DNA of 6,799 nucleotides from an uncultured Alphaproteobacteria bacterium (GTDB lineage: Bacteria > Pseudomonadota > Alphaproteobacteria > Caulobacterales > Caulobacteraceae), in contig CAIYSH010000358.1 in assembly GCA_903928755.1 (NCBI GenBank), positions 1-6,799 of the forward strand. The letters are read 5' to 3'. Shown here piece by piece: positions 1 to 5,424 of this stretch; within the stretch, counting starts at the first letter, position 1; every line of letters begins with the position of its first letter. Made by a program: the position numbers and the translations under genes. A model generated the notes under the pieces. That model was not told the origin of the DNA. It worked only from the letters and a program-made list of their open reading frames with translations, and made no database searches.

Positions 1-166
1 GGGCACAATCCGCCCCGATAACCACGTCGCCGGACCCGCCAGCCGGTTTGATCTTCACAAAGGCATCCACCATGGTCCGGGCACCGATGGTGATCTTCGT
101 ACCGCGCACCGACACCTCGATGTCTGCGAGTGCCGAGATCCTGGCCGAGGGGTCGACAGTCAGCAT
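1..166 (-). CDS. Hexapeptide-repeat (left-handed beta-helix) acyltransferase, N-terminal part only
   Basis: This is the first 55 codons of a gene that continues past the left edge. It begins MLTVDPSARISALADIEVSV and goes on with ITIGA and a DAFVKIKPAGGSGDVVIGAD stretch. The spaced [LIV]-G-x4 pattern and the FVKIKPAGG block are typical of acetyltransferase-like isoleucine-patch proteins found in surface polysaccharide clusters. Such enzymes usually transfer an acetyl or formyl group from a CoA or folate donor to a sugar hydroxyl or amine in the cytoplasm; the acceptor here is unknown. The catalytic His region lies outside the window, so activity cannot be judged. The ATG overlaps the upstream epimerase stop in ATGCTGA (7 nt), and a GGAG Shine-Dalgarno sits 7 nt ahead at 174-177, which fixes the start. 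It is the last visible gene of the minus-strand sugar operon. Confidence 0.82.
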   Translation of the reverse strand, partial: MLTVDPSARISALADIEVSVRGTKITIGARTMVDAFVKIKPAGGSGDVVIGADCA

Positions 167-708
167 GAAATGTCTCCGTCCCCTGTAAAATCAGCATAGG
201 CCGCATCCCGTCCGGAGATCACCGTCGGAACAAGGGGCCATGCGATCCCGAAGGCCGGATCATTCCAGCGAACGCCGCGCCCGTGACCGGGTTCGAAGAT
301 GCGGTTGATCTGGTAGAGCACATCGCAGTCGTCTTCCAGGGTCAGGAAACCGTGGGCCATGCCTTCGCCAATCAGCAGGGCCCGCCCGGACCCGGCGTCG
401 AGCTCAACCCCGGTCCAGGACCTGAAGGTCGGGCTCTGCGGACGCAGGTCGACAGCAACGTCGAAGATCCGTCCCCGGGTTACCCGGACAAGCTTGGCCT
501 CGGTATGGGGCGCTGCTTCATAGTGCAGGCCCCGAAGGGTTCCGGCCTTGAGATTCCGCGACAGGCTGGTCTGTTGGGGGGTGAAGGCGTGACCAGCCTG
601 GGCAAAATCCTCCGGGCAATGCAGCCGCGCAAAGGATCCCCGGTCGTCAGATACCGGATCGGGGTCAACCACCACGACGCCGGCAATGGCGGTGGGGGTA
701 AAGCGCAT
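160..708 (-). CDS. RmlC-like NDP-4-keto-6-deoxyhexose 3-, 5- or 3,5-epimerase
   Basis: A 182-residue cupin of the dTDP-4-dehydrorhamnose 3,5-epimerase family, at the family's usual length. Visible family marks are DDRGSF near residue 21, LRGLHYE with the likely catalytic base His62, Lys72 in EAKLVRV, IFDVAVDLR (81-89), GMAHGF with His119, Tyr132 in VLYQIN (the usual proton donor), and the W-N-D-P..GI.WP block at 148-157, followed by SGRD at 165-168. All expected catalytic residues are present. Classic RmlC acts on dTDP-4-keto-6-deoxyglucose, but the neighbours make a CDP-linked 4-keto sugar, so the probable substrate is CDP-4-keto-6-deoxyglucose or its 3-C-methyl derivative, with epimerisation at C5 and/or C3. 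That is inference from context, so rfbC/rmlC is not assigned as a symbol. The start overlaps the methyltransferase stop in TGATG, with no strong Shine-Dalgarno, pointing to coupled re-initiation. Confidence 0.9.
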   Translation of the reverse strand: MRFTPTAIAGVVVVDPDPVSDDRGSFARLHCPEDFAQAGHAFTPQQTSLSRNLKAGTLRGLHYEAAPHTEAKLVRVTRGRIFDVAVDLRPQSPTFRSWTGVELDAGSGRALLIGEGMAHGFLTLEDDCDVLYQINRIFEPGHGRGVRWNDPAFGIAWPLVPTVISGRDAAYADFTGDGDISC

Positions 709-1946
709 CAGTCGAAAACCTGGGGTTCAGGCGAAGCCGTCACGAACTTTCCGCCCCAGGACCGTATGACCGACATCTGGCCCATGATTTCCGCCTTGAG
801 GTTCCAGGGCAGGATCAGCAGATAATCCGGTTTGATTTCACCGACCCGGGAAGGTGCCAGGATCGGGATGTGGCTGCCGGGCAGGAAGCGATCCTGTTTA
901 TGGGGATTGGCATCGAAGACGGCGACAATGTCGTCCGTGCCCACCCCGGCATGGTTGAGGAAGGTATTGCCCTTGGCTGCAGCCCCATAGGCCGCAACAC
1001 GCTTTCCATCCGACCGGGCCTGAGCCAGGAAGGCCAGGAAGCTCTTGCGCACGGCCTCGACCCGGGCGGTAAACCCGCCATAGGTAGACAGGGTGTCGAG
1101 GCCGGCCTCCTGCTCCCGGGCGCGCAGGGCGATCAGGGCGTCTGTCTGGGCATGGCCAGCCGCTTCGTGGCAGCAGAACAGCCGAAGGGACCCGCCATGG
1201 GTCGCCAGCAGCTCGACGTCAAACGGCCGCAGACCATTGGCCCTCAGCACCTTTTCCACCGCCAGCAGGGACAGATAGGAAAAGTGCTCGTGATAGATGG
1301 TGTCGAACTGGACCTGTTCGATCAGGTTCAGCAGATGGGGAAACTCGAAGGTCAGCACCCCCTGCGGGGCCAGAACCAGGGGGAAACCCGCCACGAAGTC
1401 ACCAATATCGGGGACATGGGCCAGCACATTGTTGCCCGCCATCAGGTCGGCCGAAATGCCGCGGTCGGCCAGGGCGCGGCCCGTGGCGGCGTTGAAGAAG
1501 GACACCTCGGTCGGCACCCCGATTTCGATGGCCGCCTCTGCGGTATTGGCGGTGGGCTCTATGCCCAGGATCGGCACCCCGGCCGCCTTGAAATGCTTGA
1601 GCAGATAGCCATCATTGCTGGCGACCTCGATGACCAGGGACTCCGGGCCAAGGCCGAACCTGGCGATCATCGCCTCGGCATAGCGTCGGGCATGGGCCAC
1701 CCAGGACTCTGAGTAGGACGAGAAATAAGCATAGCCATCGTCAAAAATGTCGCCCGCATCCACCGGATCATCGGCCTGTACCAGGAAGCAGTTGGGGCAA
1801 ACCCGGGTGTGCAAGGGGTAGGATTTTTCGTCCCCCGCCGCCAGCTGGGCCGGGGTCAGATAGGCATTGGCCAGGGGCTGGGATCCCAGATCAAGGAAAT
1901 CCTGGGTCAGGGGGGTCTGGCAGAAGCGGCAGGCTGGGATCGTCAT
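708..1946 (-). CDS. Zinc-binding SAM-dependent sugar C-methyltransferase (TylC3/TcaB9/KijD1 type)
   Basis: A 412-residue, three-part methyltransferase. Residues 1-60 form the zinc-binding domain: C6-x2-C9 (PACRFC) and C50-x2-C53 (RVCPNC), plus the LGSQPLANAYL signature at 20-30. The SAM-binding Rossmann core starts at VIEVASNDGYLL (105-116), with GIEPTANTA at 128-136 and NNVLAHVPD at 172-180. YHEHFSYLS at 218-226 supplies the Tyr-x-Glu-His group (Y218, E220, H221) described as catalytic in C3-methyltransferases such as TcaB9/KijD1. The C-terminal domain carries THGGSLR (249-255) and AYGAAAKGNTFLN (319-331). The family deprotonates C3 next to a C4 ketone and adds a methyl from SAM, giving a branched sugar. 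Directly upstream is the CDP-glucose dehydratase, which makes such a ketone. I chose the ATG in the TGATG overlap with that gene's stop; an upstream in-frame start at 1982 would add 12 residues within the dehydratase and before the conserved Cys motif. Confidence 0.92.
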   Translation of the reverse strand: MTIPACRFCQTPLTQDFLDLGSQPLANAYLTPAQLAAGDEKSYPLHTRVCPNCFLVQADDPVDAGDIFDDGYAYFSSYSESWVAHARRYAEAMIARFGLGPESLVIEVASNDGYLLKHFKAAGVPILGIEPTANTAEAAIEIGVPTEVSFFNAATGRALADRGISADLMAGNNVLAHVPDIGDFVAGFPLVLAPQGVLTFEFPHLLNLIEQVQFDTIYHEHFSYLSLLAVEKVLRANGLRPFDVELLATHGGSLRLFCCHEAAGHAQTDALIALRAREQEAGLDTLSTYGGFTARVEAVRKSFLAFLAQARSDGKRVAAYGAAAKGNTFLNHAGVGTDDIVAVFDANPHKQDRFLPGSHIPILAPSRVGEIKPDYLLILPWNLKAEIMGQMSVIRSWGGKFVTASPEPQVFD

Positions 1947-3004
1947 CACAGGCTCTCGTAGCGTGCTAACTGGGCCCTGCAAAGGGTCAGGGCGTCCTCG
2001 CCCTCACCCTGGCGGCGATACCAGTCCATGGTCCAGGCCACGGCTTCGGGGGCATCCAGGCGGCTCTCGAAGCCCAGCAGGGTCCGGGCCTGTGAGGCAT
2101 CAATGCCAAGGGTTCGCGCTTCCAGGGAGTTGGGATCGGGTTCGTGTCGCCAGGGCCTGGCCCCCAGTGCCGCGACCGCCTGGGTGGCCAGATCGCCGAC
2201 TGTGACTTCAGGGCCACCGGGCCGGGGACCGAAATTCATGGCACGGGGCGTCGCAGGATCCGTTGCCAGTCTCTGCAGATCGGTCAGATAGCCGGCCACA
2301 CAGTCCAGGACGTGCTGCCAGGGCCGGGTGGACTCCGGATGACGCAGGACGGTGACGCCCTGGGCCTGGGCAGCCCGCACAATGTCGGCCACCAGTCGGT
2401 CGCGGGAAAAATCACCGCCGCCAATGACATTGCCGCCCCGGGCCGTGGCGACAGGCACGCCCGCCCTGTCGAAATAGCTGCGGGCGAAACTCTGGGTGAC
2501 GATCTCGGCCGCCGCCTTGGAGGCCGAATAGGGATCCTTGCCCCCCAGGGCATCGGCCTCGGTAAAGGCCCGGCCGGTCTCGGCATTGGCATAGACCTTG
2601 TCCGAGGTGATCACCAGGCAGGCCTGGAGCGCCGCCTGCCCCCGCAGGGCCTGCAGCAGGTGGGCCGTGCCCATGATGTTGGCGGCAAAGGTGCCAACCG
2701 GATCCTCGATGGAGGTCCGGACAATGGGTTGCGCGGCCATGTGCAGGACCAGATCGAAGTCGCGCCCGGCAAGGGCGGCATCCAGGGCTGCCTGATCCCG
2801 CAGATCGACGATCAAGGGTTCGGCCAGGCTGGTGACCCGGGCCAGGTCATGAAGGGCCGGGGTCTGGTCTGGCGCCAGGGCAAGGCCCGTGACCCTGGCC
2901 CCCAGCCGGGACAGCCAGATGGCGGCCCAGGATCCCTTGAACCCCGTATGCCCTGTCAGCAGAACCCGCTTGCCCGACCAGAAGGCGGGGTCGGGCCTGG
3001 TCAT
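1946..3004 (-). CDS. rfbG: CDP-glucose 4,6-dehydratase
   Basis: A 352-residue extended short-chain dehydrogenase/reductase, the usual size for RfbG/DdhB. It converts CDP-glucose to CDP-4-keto-6-deoxyglucose using tightly bound NAD+. The N-terminal dinucleotide fold shows VLLTGHTGFKGSW (14-26), whose TGxxGFKG form is typical of CDP-glucose dehydratases. VITSDKVYAN (131-140) carries the T-S-D-K active-site stretch, and DPYSASKAAAE (157-167) gives the catalytic Tyr159 and Lys163. TARGGNVIGGGDF (187-199) and STRPWQHVLD (225-234) are further family blocks. The start is the ATG whose ATGA overlaps the stop of the cytidylyltransferase; a TTG two codons earlier (3010) is less likely. The stop overlaps the next gene in TGATG. 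Its substrate comes from the gene immediately upstream and its 4-keto product suits the methyltransferase and epimerase immediately downstream. Confidence 0.95.
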   Translation of the reverse strand: MTRPDPAFWSGKRVLLTGHTGFKGSWAAIWLSRLGARVTGLALAPDQTPALHDLARVTSLAEPLIVDLRDQAALDAALAGRDFDLVLHMAAQPIVRTSIEDPVGTFAANIMGTAHLLQALRGQAALQACLVITSDKVYANAETGRAFTEADALGGKDPYSASKAAAEIVTQSFARSYFDRAGVPVATARGGNVIGGGDFSRDRLVADIVRAAQAQGVTVLRHPESTRPWQHVLDCVAGYLTDLQRLATDPATPRAMNFGPRPGGPEVTVGDLATQAVAALGARPWRHEPDPNSLEARTLGIDASQARTLLGFESRLDAPEAVAWTMDWYRRQGEGEDALTLCRAQLARYESL

Positions 3005-3774
3005 GACCAAAGCCGCCAGGGGGCCTCGCCCGATGCCCAGAGGGCCTCGAGATTGTTCTTGTCCCGCAGGGTGTCCATGGCCGCCCAGAAACCGTCATGG
3101 CGATAGGCCATCAATTGACCGTCGGCGGCCAGGCTCTCAAGGGGCGCCGCCTCGAAGGGAATTTCATCGCCGGCAATCCGCGAGACCACATCAGGATGGA
3201 GGATGAAGAACCCGCCATTGATCAGGCCATTGTCGCCGGGGGGCTTTTCGATGAACCTCTGGACGCCGCCATCGACGATCTCGAGGGCGCCGTAACGGCC
3301 AGGAGGTGAAACCGCGGTCACCGTTGCCTGGCGGCCATGTCCCCGGTGGAAGGCCTCCAGCGCCTTGAGGTCCACATCGGCCACACCATCGCCATAGGTG
3401 AAGAAGAATGGCTCGCCCGGGGTCAGATAGTCTGCCACCCGTTTCAGGCGGCCGCCGGTCATGGTCTCGGCCCCGGTGTCTACCAGGGTCACCTTCCAGG
3501 GCTCATGCTTCGTGGCGTGGTATTCCACCGACCCCTTGGCCAGATCAACGGTCAGGTCTGCATTGTGCAGCACATAGTTGGAGAAATACTCCTTTATCAC
3601 ATAGCCCTTGTAACCCAGGCAGACGATGAACTCGTTGAAGCCGGCGTTCGAGAACAGCTTCATGATGTGCCAGAGGATCGGCCGACCGCCGATCTCGATC
3701 ATCGGCTTGGGCTTGAGGTGGCTTTCCTCGGAAATCCGCGTGCCAAGTCCGCCGGCCAGAATGACGACCTTCAT
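3001..3774 (-). CDS. rfbF: Glucose-1-phosphate cytidylyltransferase
   Basis: A 257-residue nucleotidyltransferase, the standard length for RfbF/DdhA. It joins CTP and alpha-D-glucose-1-phosphate to give CDP-glucose and pyrophosphate, the committed step to CDP-deoxyhexoses. The nucleotide-binding loop is VILAGGLGTRISEES (4-18), followed by KPKPMIEIGGRPILWHIM (21-38) with the conserved Lys pair. FTYGDGVADVD (125-135) includes the metal-binding Asp129. FIEKP (174-178), NGGFF (186-190) and GFWAAMDTLRDKNNLE (228-243) are characteristic of the cytidylyl subfamily and separate it from RmlA-type thymidylyltransferases. The ATG lies 11 nt after the TAG of the preceding CmcI-like gene, with a GGGGAGG ribosome site at 3780-3786 touching that stop. 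Its own stop overlaps the dehydratase start in ATGA, so the two steps are translationally coupled. Confidence 0.96.
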   Translation of the reverse strand: MKVVILAGGLGTRISEESHLKPKPMIEIGGRPILWHIMKLFSNAGFNEFIVCLGYKGYVIKEYFSNYVLHNADLTVDLAKGSVEYHATKHEPWKVTLVDTGAETMTGGRLKRVADYLTPGEPFFFTYGDGVADVDLKALEAFHRGHGRQATVTAVSPPGRYGALEIVDGGVQRFIEKPPGDNGLINGGFFILHPDVVSRIAGDEIPFEAAPLESLAADGQLMAYRHDGFWAAMDTLRDKNNLEALWASGEAPWRLWS

Positions 3775-3785
3775 GCCTGCCTCCC

Positions 3786-4553
3786 CTAGGCTATGCGTTT
3801 GACGAAGGCGTCGGGCCAGTAGGTCACGCGCCCGGTGACCACCCCTTCATTGAACGGGAAGGCCGGTTCTTCGACGATGAAGCGTTTGTCTTCGGCGACA
3901 AAGTCATGGATGGCGGTCAGGGGATTGTTCCAGTCCCAGTCATCGCCGGTGCGGGGTGCCCCCTTGACCTGGGCCATGATACCGTCGGTTGCCACCACAT
4001 AGGAGCCGATCCCGATCAGCTCTCCATAGGCACGCAGTTCGTCCAGCACGTGGGCCTTGGTATGGTTGGAATCCAGAACCACCAGCACCGTCTCGCCGGG
4101 TTTGATCAGGGCCTTGACCTGGGCCAGGACGTCCGGCGCGGTAGAGGAACCCTCGATCAGGTCGATCCGCTTCTTCATCGGGTGGGCCTCGATGGCCTGA
4201 CGGTTGTGCGGGCGGATCTCGATGTCGACGCCGACCACCCGGCCCTTGCCCATGGCCTCGAACAGGGAGGCATAGAAGATCAGGCTGCCGCCGTGGGCGA
4301 CACCGGTTTCCACCAGAACGTCGGGCTTCAGGTCCCAGATCACTTCCTGCAGGCGGACCATGTCCTCGGGCAGCTGGATGATCGGCCGACCCATCCAGGC
4401 GAAGGAATAGACATACTTGGAGTCCCAGGTCGCCCGGACCCAGGCCCTGGACGCCGCCGCAAAGCCTTCCGCGGTCGAAAGGCTGTAGCGGGTTTCGCTG
4501 TCGCCGGTCTTGACGATGACCTCGCCGCGTTCTTCATCAATAGTGGTGATCAA
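3786..4553 (-). CDS. CmcI / rhamnosyl O-methyltransferase family protein (often named cephalosporin hydroxylase)
   Basis: A 255-residue Rossmann methyltransferase-fold protein, first gene of the minus-strand operon. The family includes CmcI and mycobacterial rhamnosyl O-methyltransferase, so sugar O-methylation is more likely than cephalosporin hydroxylation in this setting. Visible motifs are YVYSFAWMGRPIIQLPEDM (47-65, the lead-in before the core), VLVETGVAHGGS (79-90, SAM loop), VVGVDIEIRPHNR (106-118, acidic end of strand 2), VVLDSNHTKAHVLDEL (158-173) and VVATDGIM (186-193). Asp161 and Asp190 sit where CmcI holds Mg2+ ligands, but the usual Glu-Asp pair of the second site reads Thr-Asp here. 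No ATG or GTG precedes the conserved region within the intergenic gap. I chose TTG at 4553 (MITTIDEERGEVIV), with AAGGCGAG just upstream. A longer reading from ATG 4694 would reach into the divergent sulfotransferase start and adds residues with no family likeness. The exact acceptor is unknown. Confidence 0.85.
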   Translation of the reverse strand: MITTIDEERGEVIVKTGDSETRYSLSTAEGFAAASRAWVRATWDSKYVYSFAWMGRPIIQLPEDMVRLQEVIWDLKPDVLVETGVAHGGSLIFYASLFEAMGKGRVVGVDIEIRPHNRQAIEAHPMKKRIDLIEGSSTAPDVLAQVKALIKPGETVLVVLDSNHTKAHVLDELRAYGELIGIGSYVVATDGIMAQVKGAPRTGDDWDWNNPLTAIHDFVAEDKRFIVEEPAFPFNEGVVTGRVTYWPDAFVKRIA

Positions 4554-4692
4554 AGGTCTCGCCTTATAGAAGGTACGGGACGGCCCCGCTTTCGTTCCTC
4601 TTATCGCGTGTCGACCCTGTGATGAAGCCGTATCCGGCCAATAGACTGTCAGACCCGAAAGTTTGCGCCGGGAATGGCGGGGAGTCGGGGGC
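4554..4692. other. Divergent intergenic region between the sugar operon and the sulfotransferase gene
   Basis: These 139 bp separate two divergently transcribed units and must hold the promoters for both unless one lies inside a gene. The only promoter-like match I would put forward is the minus-strand GGAAC-N16-CGTA. On the plus strand I see no good -35/-10 pair for the sulfotransferase. On the minus strand, CTGACA (4651-4646) followed by GCTTCATC resembles a housekeeping promoter, but the spacing is too long for the Caulobacter-type consensus. The plus-strand ribosome site GGCGGGGAG (4676-4684) lies at the right edge, 8 nt before the sulfotransferase ATG. Confidence 0.6.
4574..4598 (-). promoter_or_regulatory. 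Candidate EcfG/SigT (general stress) type promoter for the sugar operon
   Basis: Reading the minus strand, GGAAC (4598-4594) is followed after exactly 16 nt by CGTA (4577-4574). The alphaproteobacterial EcfG/SigT promoter consensus is GGAAC-N16/17-CGTT, so this matches 8 of 9 fixed bases with correct spacing. Transcription would be expected to begin about 7 nt further on, giving a leader of roughly 15-18 nt that carries the AAGG(CGAG) ribosome site and then the TTG start at 4553. The layout is coherent, but short motifs can occur by chance and the last base differs from consensus. Confidence 0.4.
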
Positions 4693-5424
4693 ATGAGCCG
4701 GGACCCACGGATCGATTTCATCATCATCGGGGCGCAGAAGGCCGGCACGACGGCCCTGTTCGACCATCTGTCAGATGATCCGGCCCTCAGCCTGTCCAGG
4801 GTCAAGGAAGTGCATTTCTTCGACAATGACAGCCTGGACTGGAACCGGCCGGACTATGATCCCTATCACCATCAGTTCGCGGCCGCCGACCATCGCATCC
4901 GCGGCGAGGCCACGCCGATCTATGCCTACTGGCCAAAGGCCCTGGAGCGCATTGCCGTCTATCGGCCCGACATCCGGTTGGTCTTCATGCTGCGGGATCC
5001 GGTGGCGCGGGCCTGGTCCCACTGGCGGATGGAGACCTCACGTGGGGTGGAGACCCTGCCCTTCAGTCAGGCCATCCGCCGGGGACGCCAGCGGCTGTTC
5101 CGGTCAGAGCCCTGGGGGCATCACCGGGAATATTCCTATGTTGAGCGGGGCTTCTATGCTGACCAGCTGGCGCGGCTGCTCGGCCTGTTTGCCCGGGAAC
5201 AGCTGCTGATCCTGCAGGCTGAGGACCTGCAGAGCGATCCGGCCACAGTCCTGACCCGCTTCAACGCTTTTGTCGGCGCGCCACCGCCCCCGGCCACCGC
5301 GCCGCGGCAGGTGCATGTGGGACAGGACATGGGCGAGATGGATCCGTCGGACAGGGCGTGGCTGGAGCAGGTGTTCGCGCCCGATCAGGCCCGGCTGGCG
5401 GGCCTGTTGGGGTCTGACGGATGA
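4693..5424 (+). CDS. PAPS-dependent sulfotransferase (heparan/glycan sulfotransferase-like)
   Basis: A 243-residue cytosolic-type sulfotransferase with no signal peptide or membrane segment. FIIIGAQKAGTTALF (9-23) is the 5'-phosphosulfate loop with Lys16. VKEVHFFD (37-44) matches the K-E-x-x-FF motif of heparan sulfate-type enzymes, in which the Glu (Glu39 here) acts as base. LVFMLRDPVARAWSHW (96-111) is the 3'-phosphate-binding block with Arg101 and Ser109. ERGFYADQL (151-159) and LLILQAEDL (171-179) are further family segments. The reaction is transfer of sulfate from PAPS to a hydroxyl or amine, probably on a glycan or lipid; the acceptor cannot be read from sequence. The start is ATG 4693 with GGCGGGGAG 8 nt upstream; an in-frame TTG at 4663 precedes this ribosome site. 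The stop overlaps the M23 peptidase start in ATGA. Being next to a deoxysugar operon makes a polysaccharide acceptor plausible, but this is inference. Confidence 0.9.
   Translation: MSRDPRIDFIIIGAQKAGTTALFDHLSDDPALSLSRVKEVHFFDNDSLDWNRPDYDPYHHQFAAADHRIRGEATPIYAYWPKALERIAVYRPDIRLVFMLRDPVARAWSHWRMETSRGVETLPFSQAIRRGRQRLFRSEPWGHHREYSYVERGFYADQLARLLGLFAREQLLILQAEDLQSDPATVLTRFNAFVGAPPPPATAPRQVHVGQDMGEMDPSDRAWLEQVFAPDQARLAGLLGSDG

Noticed and set aside
870..1712. 280-codon plus-strand reading frame opposite the C-methyltransferase
   Set aside because: It is the antisense of a gene with complete family motifs; the Gly/Gln/His-rich translation is typical of a GC-rich shadow frame.
3004..3010. TTG at 3010 as start of the CDP-glucose dehydratase
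   Set aside because: The ATG at 3004 forms a standard ATGA overlap with the upstream stop, and the two extra residues add nothing conserved.
2144..3106. 320-codon plus-strand reading frame opposite the CDP-glucose dehydratase
   Set aside because: It has low-complexity Gly/Gln/Pro content, no domain, and lies wholly antisense to a well-supported enzyme and the end of the next.
4563..4570. TATAAG on the minus strand as a -10 box
   Set aside because: No -35 partner lies 16-18 nt upstream, and the position would leave almost no leader before the TTG. The AAGG is better read as the ribosome site.
3906..4622. 238-codon plus-strand reading frame opposite the CmcI-like gene
   Set aside because: It is a shadow frame rich in Gly, Asp and His with no recognisable motif, running into the divergent promoter gap.
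4554..4826. N-terminal extension of the CmcI-like protein to 346 residues, or a start at ATG 4694
   Set aside because: The added residues are Arg/Ser/Pro-rich antisense of the sulfotransferase start plus the intergenic gap. They do not resemble the family, and they would erase the divergent promoter region.
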